From positions 141,117 to 205,116 of the forward strand of contig CAMLJN010000005.1 in NCBI GenBank assembly GCA_946480445.1: a stretch of 64,000 nt of DNA, read 5' to 3'. Source of the DNA: an uncultured Buttiauxella sp. Lineage in GTDB: Bacteria > Pseudomonadota > Gammaproteobacteria > Enterobacterales > Enterobacteriaceae. Positions 1-7,682 of this stretch are shown here, in pieces (the first letter of the stretch is position 1; the number at the start of each line of letters is the position of its first letter). A program made the position numbers and the translations under genes. The notes under the pieces were generated by a model that did not search any database, was not told the origin of the DNA, and worked only from the letters and a program-made list of their open reading frames with translations.

Positions 1-666
1 GCGCTGCTTGTCTGGCTGCCGCAGCTAAAGAAACATACGCCAGCCAACCTCACCTCCAATACCGCACTGCACAGCCGGGGGATCTGGTCCTCTCCGCTTG
101 CCTGGCAGGTGACGATGTACCTCGGCATAAACTCGCTGATTTACTATGTGATTATCGGCTGGCTGCCGTCGATTCTTATCAGTCACGGCTACAGTGAAGC
201 GCAGGCCGGTTCCCTGCACGGCCTTCTGCAACTGGCTACGGCTATTCCGGGTCTGTTTATCGGCATGTTGCTAAGCCGCTTAAAAGATCAACGCGGCATA
301 GCCGTACTGATGGCGATGCTGTGGGGTCTGAGCGCAACCGGCCTGTGGCTGTTTCCTGATTTCGCAGGCGTCTGGGTTTGCATCGGCGGCTTTGGATCCG
401 GAGCGACAATGATCCTCGGCCTGTCGTTTATCGGTCTGCGCACCGGCAGCGCTCATCAGGCCGCAGCGCTTTCCGGTATGGCACAGTGCGTGGGCTATTT
501 GCTGGCGGCATTCGGGCCACCGGTGATGGGGAAAGTTCACGATGTTTCCGGCAGCTGGAGCGGGCCTCTGCTTGGCTGCGCGCTACTCTCTCTTGCCATG
601 GCGGTATTTGGTGCCTGGGCTGGCCGCAATGCGGAGATCGGGGCGGCGACAAAAGCCAGAACCTAG
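1..666 (+). CDS. nimT: NimT/CynX-family MFS transporter, C-terminal part
   Basis: The frame is open from the first base, so the 5' end lies outside the window; 221 residues remain, about half of a 12-helix major facilitator. Several strongly hydrophobic segments alternate with short basic loops (for example LLSRLKDQRG after the third visible helix). The sequence looks like the CynX/YeaN (NimT) group, inner-membrane exporters related to the cyanate transporter; E. coli NimT exports 2-nitroimidazole. The presence of yeaO 1.9 kb downstream supports NimT, since nimT (yeaN) and yeaO are neighbours in E. coli. Here an AT-rich gene on the other strand lies between them. The family is secure; the exact orthology is inferred from context. 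Confidence 0.75.
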   Translation, partial: ALLVWLPQLKKHTPANLTSNTALHSRGIWSSPLAWQVTMYLGINSLIYYVIIGWLPSILISHGYSEAQAGSLHGLLQLATAIPGLFIGMLLSRLKDQRGIAVLMAMLWGLSATGLWLFPDFAGVWVCIGGFGSGATMILGLSFIGLRTGSAHQAAALSGMAQCVGYLLAAFGPPVMGKVHDVSGSWSGPLLGCALLSLAMAVFGAWAGRNAEIGAATKART

Positions 667-864
667 TGATCGCAGGACGGGGGGTTAATTGCAGCCCCGC
701 CCTGCCAGTTTTATTACCTTGCCGCGCGCAGCAGCGCTAGCGCTTCCACCAGCGGCGATGCCCTACCTTACCGCGCATTTCACTCGAGCTGGAAAAGCAT
801 GTACTGCTCTCTTTGCTTCTTCAGACCCGCAGCACAAAGGCGCTGGCAGATAAGGCCGAACGCA

Positions 865-2415
865 TCAATCTATCTTTGCTTGCTCTGCCGCTGCAATATT
901 CTCATTCAGTATTTGCAGCGCTTGAGTATAGAAACCATCGAATTCCCCTTGTTGTTTTTCTTTGTGTGACTCGATGACGTATTGGTCGTGGAGCACTTTT
1001 TCAAGATCTATCGTTGCCTGCGATAATCTCCGTTCATTACTTCTTTTATTAGCGGCTAAAACTATTTGATCCGCATCAACGAAATAGTACTGTCCATTTT
1101 CTGCTTTCAAAACATTACCATCAATATCGTGGTCATACATTTCCAGCCCTCGGTCATAAAGAATATCCAGCGCATCATCCAGCGCATTCATTTGTTTGTC
1201 TTCTAACGCTTTCTTTTTATTTTCGTCTGGCTCTTTCTCTATTTTATTATTATCCACAACACTATAACCGGTGATAAATTTTGAGATCAGAACATCAACT
1301 AATTTCTTATCACCCTCTTTGCGCGGCACAGAAACAGCTCTCGCAAAGTGATCATCAGCATTTGCCTTATTGAGATATCTGGCGGCACGTTCAGGATGCG
1401 CATGTGCATTTTCATTAATGGGTGAAACTTCTATATTGTGTTTATTCATCGGGCTTTTCACAACAAAATCACCGATTCTATACGCTGTACCATAGGCCCC
1501 GGCCCCCAGTTTTTTTCCCTGACTAACAATCGTATTTAAGTCCTTACCTTCAATGTTATCTCGGATAAAAGTATCAATATTCGCAACAGCGTCTCCTGTT
1601 GTTTTGTCTGCCGTTGCAGAGACCCCACCAACCTTATCATTTAGCTGCTGGACTACCTTTGTATTTTCGGGTGATAAGTTATTCCCTGGAGAAAAGGTTT
1701 TATTTTCGTGTTCTGCATTCTCATCAATCAGCACTTGTACATTGTCTTTATTCTTTTTTTCTGCCACTTCACTGGAGCCGTACCCTTCCTCCTGTCCTGA
1801 CGGGGCTATCTGTGCAGCTTCAGGTGAGATGCTATCCTTTCGGGAAATGATTTTATCTTCGAGATCTACCAGAGAATGTGCATTATTAATTCCCATATCC
1901 CGATTTAACAAATCTCCCAGAGTCTCATAAAGCTGGCACTCAAAAGAAATAACAGAGCCCACGAGCTTTCTATTGTTTGTTGAAAACAAATGTTGGTCTA
2001 TAATTTTAAATTCATCATCGGTAAACATTTTTTTCAAAAGAATATTTTCAGAACCATAGTTAAATGCCACAAAATTACAATCAGCATCAAATTTAATGTG
2101 TTCTATATTATAATTATTTTTATACTCATCCCTGGTTTTATCAATCAATCTGGCCATACATAAAACCGGATGCCATTTTTGGTATGCAATACTGTCTCGC
2201 GCCCCTAGTAATCCCGAGTCATCAATTTCTATTGAATTAAAAACACTCTGATAATTATCGCACAATGAGTTTCCCGTAAATATATATCTGAAAAAATCAA
2301 TAAATCTCTCAAACCGGCTAAATTCGCAAAAAGATTCTTTGCTGTGAATTAATTCAGAAACCCGGTCAACAGGCAGTTGGCATACCGGAAGTGTTGTAAC
2401 GATAGTATGAGACAT
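865..2415 (-). CDS. Type III effector-like protein kinase (OspG/NleH-like fold)
   Basis: A 516-residue protein with no signal peptide or membrane helix. Residues 300-450 carry the elements of a minimal Ser/Thr kinase: glycine-rich loop LGAGAYGTAY at 303-312, the Lys of VVK at 320, a catalytic loop YDHDIDGN ending at Asn434, and VDAD at 446-449 in place of DFG. This short kinase layout is that of bacterial effector kinases such as OspG, NleH and YspK. Residues 28-65, with FERFIDFF, resemble in layout the WEK(I/M)xxFF region that opens several Salmonella SPI-2 effectors. Residues 190-275 look like a disordered linker rich in Lys, Asp and Ser. The gene is visibly AT-rich, has a GGGGA ribosome site, stands alone on the minus strand and separates nimT from yeaO, which suggests horizontal gain. 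No secretion system is present. Delivery and function are unknown. Confidence 0.6.
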   Translation of the reverse strand: MSHTIVTTLPVCQLPVDRVSELIHSKESFCEFSRFERFIDFFRYIFTGNSLCDNYQSVFNSIEIDDSGLLGARDSIAYQKWHPVLCMARLIDKTRDEYKNNYNIEHIKFDADCNFVAFNYGSENILLKKMFTDDEFKIIDQHLFSTNNRKLVGSVISFECQLYETLGDLLNRDMGINNAHSLVDLEDKIISRKDSISPEAAQIAPSGQEEGYGSSEVAEKKNKDNVQVLIDENAEHENKTFSPGNNLSPENTKVVQQLNDKVGGVSATADKTTGDAVANIDTFIRDNIEGKDLNTIVSQGKKLGAGAYGTAYRIGDFVVKSPMNKHNIEVSPINENAHAHPERAARYLNKANADDHFARAVSVPRKEGDKKLVDVLISKFITGYSVVDNNKIEKEPDENKKKALEDKQMNALDDALDILYDRGLEMYDHDIDGNVLKAENGQYYFVDADQIVLAANKRSNERRLSQATIDLEKVLHDQYVIESHKEKQQGEFDGFYTQALQILNENIAAAEQAKID

Positions 2416-2525
2416 ATTTTCCCCTTTTTATAAATTGTATATTTTCAATTAAAAAGGCAAAATGTGTTATCAGGTGTATCCTTGAAATTTTTCCGCCCAT
2501 TTGTACAGGAAGATAAGGAGCAGGC

Positions 2526-2876
2526 ATGATTCGCTGCAAACGAGTTTATGAGACAGCCTCCACAGAGGATGGCTACCGGGTCCTGGTCGATCGCCTGTGG
2601 CCACGCGGCATAAAGAAAACCGATCTTCATTATGACGAATGGGCTAAATCTCTGGCACCCTCAGCGCAGCTACGCAAAGCCTTCCACGGTGATACCATAA
2701 ACTTTAACGAATTCAGCAGATGCTATCTGCAAGAACTTAAAGCGATGCGTGATAATGCTAACGCCCTGCTTAACCGGGCAGATAAAAGGAGGATCACTTT
2801 GCTTTATGGCGCAAAAAACAGTGAGCAAAACCACGCTTTGGTTCTGGCGGATTTTTTACGCCATTTAGAGGATTAA
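2526..2876 (+). CDS. yeaO: DUF488 family protein YeaO
   Basis: A 116-residue cytosolic protein with the DUF488 signature: an N-terminal MIRCKRVYE strand, RVLVDRLWPRGIKK near residues 18-31, EWAKSLAPS, and LLYGAKN near residue 95. Its length matches the family. The start follows an AAGGAG sequence at about 2515-2520 with normal spacing. The biochemical role of DUF488 is not established. Its 3' end overlaps that of the convergent gene at 2873-3178 by four bases. Position beside nimT matches E. coli apart from the inserted kinase gene. Confidence 0.9.
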   Translation: MIRCKRVYETASTEDGYRVLVDRLWPRGIKKTDLHYDEWAKSLAPSAQLRKAFHGDTINFNEFSRCYLQELKAMRDNANALLNRADKRRITLLYGAKNSEQNHALVLADFLRHLED

Positions 2877-3178
2877 CGAACGGCCTGTTTTTCGTCGATT
2901 TGCGTAACAGACAGGTTATCCAGCGGCATCAGATATTCAGCGCGCACAAAAGCATATCCTTCCCGACCGTCGAAGGACACCACATCCCCGGTGACTAACC
3001 AGAGTGGATAATTCGCCTCCAGTGGCAACTGCGTCACCACACCTGTCACCGGGTTCACAAAACGCTCACCCGGCAGACACAGGCCAAAAAGCTCAACGGC
3101 TTTGCCTATGTTGACCCGACCTCTTGCGGTCCGGGAACCAATAATTAAGGCCTGTATACCCGGTTTTAGTTGAAACAT
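2873..3178 (-). CDS. Hypothetical protein, 101 aa
   Basis: I do not recognise a named family. The protein is compact, without signal peptide or membrane helix, and looks beta-rich. It has alternating hydrophobic stretches (QALIIGSR, YPLWLVTGDVV) and a Gly/Pro-containing middle (LPGERFVNPVTG), compatible with a small SH3- or OB-like barrel. That fold guess is inference. An AGAAGAG sequence precedes the ATG with usable spacing. It converges on yeaO with a four-base overlap of the stops. Confidence 0.55.
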   Translation of the reverse strand: MFQLKPGIQALIIGSRTARGRVNIGKAVELFGLCLPGERFVNPVTGVVTQLPLEANYPLWLVTGDVVSFDGREGYAFVRAEYLMPLDNLSVTQIDEKQAVR

Positions 3179-3533
3179 AACTCTTCTCGTATTCTGTTCG
3201 CCTGCGTGAAATATGAGAACATTCTTAGCTGTGAATGTAAACAGTACCGCGAATTACCGCGTGTTTTTTTTCCCGGAAGCGATGCTGCAAATTCAGGGTG
3301 AAGGACGAATCTTTCGCTACTAAATTCGGTTAAAGACAAATAATCAAAAAGTATGTAAATAACCTTACGCCACAATATGCCATGGTCATTCATTTCTCAG
3401 GAGTGAGCGTAACCCTCGGAAGATGATAATTTCCTTGATAATTTTCGTGGCCCATAGTATTTCCATTGCGGGCGAAATCAAAGCTACGCAAGATCCCGCT
3501 CATGGACCCGATAATTTATGCATAAGGAATGTA
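3179..3533. other. Non-coding stretch between divergent genes
   Basis: 355 bases between the divergent hypothetical gene and the Bor-like gene. A 75-codon frame on the minus strand (3166-3393) overlaps the start of the hypothetical gene and has no ribosome site or recognisable sequence, so I do not call it. The frame of the Bor-like gene also runs upstream to 3423, but that extension is not protein-like. The region is AT-rich and probably holds both promoters; I could not place them. Confidence 0.5.
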
Positions 3534-3824
3534 ATGAAAAAGATAATGTTTGCGGTAGTCGCCACGATGATGCTGGCAGGCTGCGCTCAGCAAAGCTTCA
3601 CGATTAAAAAAGACATCGCCGAGACGCCAAAACAGGTGACAACCCATCACTTCTTTGTATCTGGTATTGGCCAGAGCAAAACCATTGATGCCGCAGCGGT
3701 CTGCGGTGGTGCAGACAAAGTGGTACGTACGGAAGTACAGCAAACTTTTGTCGATGGCCTGCTGGGCTTTGTCACTTTGGGGATTTACACCCCGCGTGAC
3801 GCCCGCGTTTACTGCGCAAAGTAA
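3534..3824 (+). CDS. bor: Bor-family outer-membrane lipoprotein
   Basis: A 96-residue lipoprotein. The signal peptide ends in the lipobox LAGC (Cys at residue 18), followed by AQQSFTIKKD. The rest closely follows phage lambda Bor (E. coli YbcU/BorD): THHFFVSGIGQ, AAAVCGGADKVV, QQTFVDGLLGFVTLGIYTP and a C-terminal ARVYC. The start at 3534 is chosen because an AAGGA sequence sits six bases upstream and the signal peptide begins there. In lambda lysogens Bor is a surface lipoprotein linked to serum survival. No other phage gene is visible nearby, so this is a stand-alone chromosomal copy. A strong hairpin terminator follows at once. Confidence 0.9.
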   Translation: MKKIMFAVVATMMLAGCAQQSFTIKKDIAETPKQVTTHHFFVSGIGQSKTIDAAAVCGGADKVVRTEVQQTFVDGLLGFVTLGIYTPRDARVYCAK

Positions 3825-3831
3825 TTTTTTG

Positions 3832-3865
3832 AACAAACAGGCTCCTGTGAGCCTGTTTGTTTTTA
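3832..3865 (+). terminator. Rho-independent terminator of the bor-like gene
   Basis: Perfect 12-bp inverted repeat AACAAACAGGCT / AGCCTGTTTGTT with a six-base loop, running directly into a T-rich tail, seven bases after the stop codon. Confidence 0.9.
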
Positions 3866-3883
3866 TCACGCACCGGCTGACTA

Positions 3884-4042
3884 CTAGTCGCGCGTCTGCA
3901 CCCAGAAAGCGTGAATCATGCCTGGGATATTGCCCAGCAGCGTAAGTATGATGTTAAGAATAAACGCCCAGCCAAACCCCTTGCCAATAAGTACACCGAG
4001 GGGGGGAAGCAAAATAGTAATCACAACACGCCAGAAACCCAT
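3884..4042 (-). CDS. Pmp3/YqaE-type small membrane protein, 52 aa
   Basis: A short gene of 52 codons plus stop. The translation starts MGFWRVVITILLPPLGVLI and continues through GFGWAFILNIILTLLGNIPG to a short tail HAFWVQTRD. Two hydrophobic helices separated by a turn, with the PPLGV and GNIPGxxHAFW signatures, are typical of the Pmp3 (UPF0057) proteolipid family. These sit in the inner membrane and in yeast influence membrane potential; the bacterial role is uncertain. A GGAG ribosome site lies five bases before the ATG. It converges on the bor-like gene, whose terminator lies between them. Confidence 0.9.
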   Translation of the reverse strand: MGFWRVVITILLPPLGVLIGKGFGWAFILNIILTLLGNIPGMIHAFWVQTRD

Positions 4043-4187
4043 AAACTCTCCTGTTTAAAAATAATCCAACTGTCTGTAATAAAACAATTTTCACATTAAG
4101 CGTAGCCTGGCTTAGCGGATCGTGCAAAAAACAGCACAGATCCCCGTTCGCAGAATGGACAGGGAGTGTAACCGGGTGGAATGAACG

Positions 4188-4373
4188 TTAGTGACGGATC
4201 TGCGCCAGATCGTCTTCGGTCAAACCGGTCATTTGCATAACAGTGGCTCGCTCGAGACCGTTCTGCAGCATTGCTCGGGCAACTTCGAGTTTGCCTTCCT
4301 GCCGACCGAGCTGGATACCTTTCTCGATACCTTTCTCGATACCTTTTTGTTCAAGCTGTTGTGCGATAGTCAT
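4188..4373 (-). CDS. Stand-alone C-terminal peptide of the Rpn (YhgA-like) family
   Basis: A 61-residue protein, MTIAQQLEQKG followed by a repetitive GIEKGIEKGI segment, a QEGKLEVARAML helix and a final TGLTEDDLAQIRH. This is the extreme C-terminus of Rpn recombination-promoting nuclease proteins, which are usually near 300 residues. The upstream sequence does not encode the rest of the nuclease in any frame. The ATG matches the internal start used in rpn genes for a small C-terminal protein (RpnS type) and has its own GAGGA ribosome site six bases upstream. It may be a decay remnant or a functional orphan. In full-length loci the small form is reported to block the nuclease, so an orphan could act on other Rpn proteins in the cell; that is inference. 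Confidence 0.7.
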   Translation of the reverse strand: MTIAQQLEQKGIEKGIEKGIQLGRQEGKLEVARAMLQNGLERATVMQMTGLTEDDLAQIRH

Positions 4374-4550
4374 CAGTTCGTCCTCAATGATTATTGCAAG
4401 GTCAGATTGTAGCGGAGCGGCAAACGGGGATTTGTGGCATCCGTCATGATGCTGTAACCATTATCATTTGCGAATAGACGGGGTATTTCGTTGGACTTGA
4501 TGTATCAGGCAGGTTGTAAGGGATCATTCCGTGTGCTGCTCCCACAATGC

Positions 4551-4576
4551 AAAAACCCGCCATAAGCGGGTTTTTT
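4551..4576. terminator. Terminator downstream of the cold-shock gene
   Basis: ACCCGC / GCGGGT stem with a five-base loop, flanked by an A run on one side and a T run on the other, so it can work in both directions. On the minus strand it lies about 32 bases past the stop of the csp gene. Confidence 0.8.
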
Positions 4577-4607
4577 AGTACACCGGGGTAACCCGGCGTC
4601 TTAAAAC

Positions 4608-4820
4608 TTACTGCGCAACAACGTTCGCAGCTGCCGGGCCTTTAGCGCCGTTCTCGATAGAGAACTCCACTTTCTGACCTTCGTCCAGCGTTTTGAAATC
4701 GTTGCTCTGGATAGCAGAGAAGTGAACGAACACATCTTTGCTACCATTGTCAGGGGTGATAAAACCAAAACCTTTCTCAGGATTGAACCATTTTACTAAA
4801 CCAGTCATTTTATTAGACAT
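4608..4820 (-). CDS. CspA-family cold shock protein
   Basis: A 70-residue single cold-shock domain (OB-fold RNA chaperone). RNP1 is [15 protein letters not shown] and RNP2 is DVFVHFSAI; the C-terminus [12 protein letters not shown] is typical. The [12 protein letters not shown] opening places it with CspA, CspB and CspG rather than CspC or CspE. The frame runs nine codons upstream, but the start at 4820 is preceded by GAGGAAG and matches the family length. It presumably melts mRNA structure in the cytosol after cold shock. The long leader with a cold box supports cold-inducible control. Which E. coli paralogue it equals cannot be settled from sequence. Confidence 0.95.
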   Translation of the reverse strand: MSNKMTGLVKWFNPEKGFGFITPDNGSKDVFVHFSAIQSNDFKTLDEGQKVEFSIENGAKGPAAANVVAQ

Positions 4821-4979
4821 AGATACTTCCTCAATATATTTAGCCACCTACTGTGGCGAACGTGGTCTGTATTTCAGAGCGTTTCTTACTCAGGCACTTA
4901 GGAGGAGACTCACGAAGAAGGGTATCTATGGTGAACTGCTTTACTAAAACTGCTTTCATAAGGTCTGTGTTCCAAACCG
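4821..4979 (-). promoter_or_regulatory. Long 5' leader of the csp mRNA with cold box
   Basis: The minus-strand leader opens with CGGTTTGGAACACAGACC (4962-4979), which matches the start of E. coli cspA and cspB mRNAs (ACGGTTTGACGTACAGACC as recalled). The following GAAAGCAGT and GTAAAGCAG segments also parallel cspA. Such leaders of about 160 nt refold with temperature and raise translation in the cold. Confidence 0.8.
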
Positions 4980-4986
4980 ATGAGGC

Positions 4987-5016
4987 TATTTACGCACGCC
5001 CCCGCTTCTTAAGCAA
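4987..5016 (-). promoter_or_regulatory. Putative promoter of the csp gene
   Basis: On the minus strand TTGCTT (5011-5016) and TAAATA (4987-4992) are separated by 18 bases and lie just before the predicted mRNA start at the cold box. Upstream is an AT-rich tract that could act as an UP element. Confidence 0.5.
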
Positions 5017-5040
5017 GAATTATTTTCAATTAAAAAAACA

Positions 5041-5283
5041 CCGGTCTGGATGGCTAAGCGTCTGTAAGATAAGAAAAACACAAAACCCTGTTAAAAGAGT
5101 CCACCAACAGAAAAGCGCACAATATCTTTTTTAGCGTTATTAAACGAAGCGGTAATGACGGATTAGAGGCTGTCATTTCTTTTTTTCGCCCCTCTTCAGT
5201 GAGGAATATTTTTCTGCCGGCTGAAGCGTTACGACCAATTAAGTGTGTTTTTTCCTGCAAAATAAATTTTCACCAACGGTAAC
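5041..5283. other. Non-coding stretch
   Basis: Beyond the csp promoter up to the end of the LysR gene I see no gene. A 68-codon minus-strand frame at 5054-5260 has no recognisable features and no ribosome site. Confidence 0.4.
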
Positions 5284-6027
5284 TTATTTAATTCTTCTCT
5301 CCGGTGGGCGCATACCGGTAAGACCGGGCATCACCTCTTTCATCATTTCAATAAATTTGCGCAGGCGGGCCGGGTAATAACTGGCGTAGGGATAGAGCAG
5401 ATACACAGGCAGCGGCGCAGCCCGCCAGTCAGATAGAACATGCTGTAGTGTCCCCTCCTCCAGATCGCCCTTGACCACCCACGAAGAAACCATTGCCACC
5501 CCCAGGCCGTTCAGGGTGGCCTTACGCACCGCATACAGGCTGTCGGTACTAAGGCGCGGGGAAATATCAAACGCAAAAGGCTCGCCGGTCACCACGTTAT
5601 ATAACGTCACCTTATTGCGATAAAAGCTGTTCAGGGCGATCCATGGCAACAGCGCGAGCTGATCCACCTCTTTAATCGCCGATACGCCTGCCAGCAGCCC
5701 GGGAGCGGCGACAACAATACGCGGCACCCCGACGGGCTCATCCCGACCGCCGCCGACTTCATCTTCAAGGATCTGCCAGTCCTCGATAAGCCTGCGCGCA
5801 TGCCGATAGCAGCGTTCACCGTCATCCGTCAGCTTCATTGTGTGCGTTGTTCGCTGGATTAATTTCACGCCGAGCATCTGCTCCAGCGCCTGCAGGCGTC
5901 GGCTTATCGTGGGCTGCGATGTTCCAAGCTGAGCGGCCGCGGCCGACAGGCTGCCGCTTTCAGCAATGCGCACAAAGGTTTGCAGTATGGCTATACGATC
6001 GCCAGCCTGATTTATATTTTTATTCAT
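5284..6027 (-). CDS. LysR-family regulator with internal in-frame deletion
   Basis: 247 residues instead of the usual 300 or so. The N-terminal winged helix is intact (LQTFVRIAESGSLSAAAAQL, then TSQPTISRRLQALE near residues 36-50) and belongs to the CrgA/AaeR-like group. After PRIVVAAPGLLAG, near residue 112, the chain jumps to the part of the effector domain that normally follows some 55-60 residues later (LLPWIALNS). The YP.V.L and D.AIRIG strands of the first effector subdomain are missing; the rest (GLGVAMVSSW, PARLRKFI) is normal. It can probably bind DNA but not a ligand, so it is either decayed or constitutive. It is divergent from the MFS gene at 6123, its likely target. Confidence 0.85.
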   Translation of the reverse strand: MNKNINQAGDRIAILQTFVRIAESGSLSAAAAQLGTSQPTISRRLQALEQMLGVKLIQRTTHTMKLTDDGERCYRHARRLIEDWQILEDEVGGGRDEPVGVPRIVVAAPGLLAGVSAIKEVDQLALLPWIALNSFYRNKVTLYNVVTGEPFAFDISPRLSTDSLYAVRKATLNGLGVAMVSSWVVKGDLEEGTLQHVLSDWRAAPLPVYLLYPYASYYPARLRKFIEMMKEVMPGLTGMRPPERRIK

Positions 6028-6122
6028 ACGCTAAGTGTATAACAGTTTTACCTCCGGGAGGGCTACAACCGGTGGCCTGAAATGAGAAGAATGGCCGCAC
6101 ATTAACCCTTTCGGAGTGAGCC

Positions 6123-7337
6123 ATGAGCCAGCTTTCATCATTGCAGAGTACCGCCCCGGCAGATCGCGCGCTGCCCTCAAAAATTGTCTTTCTTCTGGCC
6201 GCAGGTGCCGGACTAAGCGTGGCCTCTATTTACTACGCCCAGCCTATGCTGGGCATTATCGCCGCAACCTTTCATGCCGAGGTCAGCGAAACAGGCCTCG
6301 TACCTATGCTGACCCAGATCGGTTATGCGCTGGGTATCCTTCTGCTAGCCCCGCTGGGCGACCGGTTCGATCGTCGCCGCATTATTCTGGTCAAAGGTAC
6401 CCTGCTGTCGCTTACCTTACTGCTTTGTGGCGTCGCTTCGTCCTGGTCTTTGCTGCTGCTCAGCAGTCTGGCTATCGGGCTGGTGGCCACCGTCGCGCAG
6501 GATATTATCCCTGCCACCGCCGCGCTCGCTTCTGACAACAACCGAGGAAAAACTGTCGGCATGGTCATGACCGGCCTGCTGGCGGGCATTTTGCTATCAA
6601 GGGTATTTAGCGGCGTGGTGGCTGAATTATTTGGCTGGCGCAGCGTATATGCCATCGCCGCCGCAGGCGTGTGGCTGATTACTTTGACGCTCTGGTACGT
6701 GCTCCCGTCTTTTAAACCGGAAACAACGTTGCGCTACCCTGCTTTGCTGCGTTCTCTTGGCAAACTGTGGCTGGACTATTCGGCGCTGCGCCGTGCTGCG
6801 CTGGCACAGGGCTTGCTTTCCGTCGCCTTCAGCGCTTTCTGGTCAACGCTTGCGATTATGCTGGCAGAACGTTATCACCAGGGCAGCGCTGTGGCGGGAG
6901 CTTTCGGTCTGGCCGGTGCCGCTGGTGCCCTGGCCGCACCTCTGGCGGGTTCGCTTGCCGATCGTCGTGGTCCGAACTTTGTCACCAAAATAGCCTCAGC
7001 GCTGGTCGTCGCCTCCTTTAGCCTGATGTTTGTGCTCCCCCTGCTGCCTGTTCCTGCACAGCTGGCGGTAATCGCCCTTAGCGCAGTGGGATTTGATCTG
7101 GGCATCCAGGCTTCGCTGGTCGCGCATCAGACCATTATCTATGCCATTAACCCGGCGGCCCGCAGTCGCCTGAACGCCATTATGTTTACCATCGTCTTTA
7201 TCGGCATGGCAGCAGGCGCAGCGCTTGGCAGTAAAGCGCTGGATACCTTTGGCTGGACAGGTATGGTGCTGCTGGCGACGGCTGCGGCAACCTGCGCGCT
7301 GCTCATTCGCTTATCAACCCGCGCAGATAAGGAGTGA
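6123..7337 (+). CDS. MFS transporter, 12-helix efflux type
   Basis: 404 residues with twelve hydrophobic segments. The motif A-like loop GDRFDRRRIILV lies near residues 79-90 and its pseudo-repeat SLADRRGPNFV in the second half. ASIYYAQPMLG in the first helix is typical of the YgaY/YnfM-like drug:H+ antiporter group. The start follows CGGAGTG by six bases. It is transcribed away from the truncated LysR gene, a common regulator-exporter layout. The substrate is unknown. Confidence 0.85.
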   Translation: MSQLSSLQSTAPADRALPSKIVFLLAAGAGLSVASIYYAQPMLGIIAATFHAEVSETGLVPMLTQIGYALGILLLAPLGDRFDRRRIILVKGTLLSLTLLLCGVASSWSLLLLSSLAIGLVATVAQDIIPATAALASDNNRGKTVGMVMTGLLAGILLSRVFSGVVAELFGWRSVYAIAAAGVWLITLTLWYVLPSFKPETTLRYPALLRSLGKLWLDYSALRRAALAQGLLSVAFSAFWSTLAIMLAERYHQGSAVAGAFGLAGAAGALAAPLAGSLADRRGPNFVTKIASALVVASFSLMFVLPLLPVPAQLAVIALSAVGFDLGIQASLVAHQTIIYAINPAARSRLNAIMFTIVFIGMAAGAALGSKALDTFGWTGMVLLATAAATCALLIRLSTRADKE

Positions 7338-7400
7338 ATATCGGGAGCCCGGATCCCGCTTTCACCCGCGATAATCCTTGCTCTCGCCGCTTATATTTAT

Positions 7401-7420
7401 TACTGTATATAAATACAGCA
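7401..7420. promoter_or_regulatory. LexA (SOS) box upstream of the dinI-like gene
   Basis: TACTGTATATAAATACAGCA matches the LexA consensus TACTGTATATATATACAGTA at 18 of 20 positions, including both CTG/CAG ends. It lies 17 bases before the ATG of the dinI-like gene. Confidence 0.95.
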
Positions 7421-7437
7421 AAAAAGAGATTTAACAA

Positions 7438-7680
7438 ATGTTCGTTGAACTGGTTTACGATAAACGGAACGTAGCAGGACTGCCTGGCGCCAATGAAAAA
7501 ATCCTCGCTGAGCTGACCCGGCGCGTACAGGGGATTTTTCCGGACGCGGAAGTAAAAGTTAAGCCGATGCAGACTAACGCCGTCAACAGCGACTGTACTA
7601 AAAGTGAAAAAGAGAGAATCAACCGTCTGGTTGAAGAGATGTTTGATGAAGCCGATTTCTGGCTGGTTACGGAAGAATAA
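7438..7680 (+). CDS. DinI-family SOS protein
   Basis: An 80-residue DinI-like protein: an N-terminal strand MFVELVYDKRN, a conserved FPDAEVKVKPM in the middle and an acidic C-terminal helix RLVEEMFDEADFWL. DinI proteins bind RecA and stabilise or displace its filament, tuning the SOS response and UmuD cleavage. The family also includes MsgA and ImpC; this member is not clearly DinI itself, so I give no symbol. The LexA box just upstream puts it in the SOS regulon. A 24-codon gene follows after two bases, probably in the same transcript. Confidence 0.92.
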   Translation: MFVELVYDKRNVAGLPGANEKILAELTRRVQGIFPDAEVKVKPMQTNAVNSDCTKSEKERINRLVEEMFDEADFWLVTEE

Positions 7681-7682
7681 CA

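Noticed and set aside
3166..3393. 75-codon minus-strand frame
   Set aside because: Overlaps the start of the hypothetical gene, no ribosome site, no family signature.
4391..4447. 18-codon minus-strand frame upstream of the Rpn peptide gene
   Set aside because: No ribosome site and too short to judge; possibly leader sequence only.
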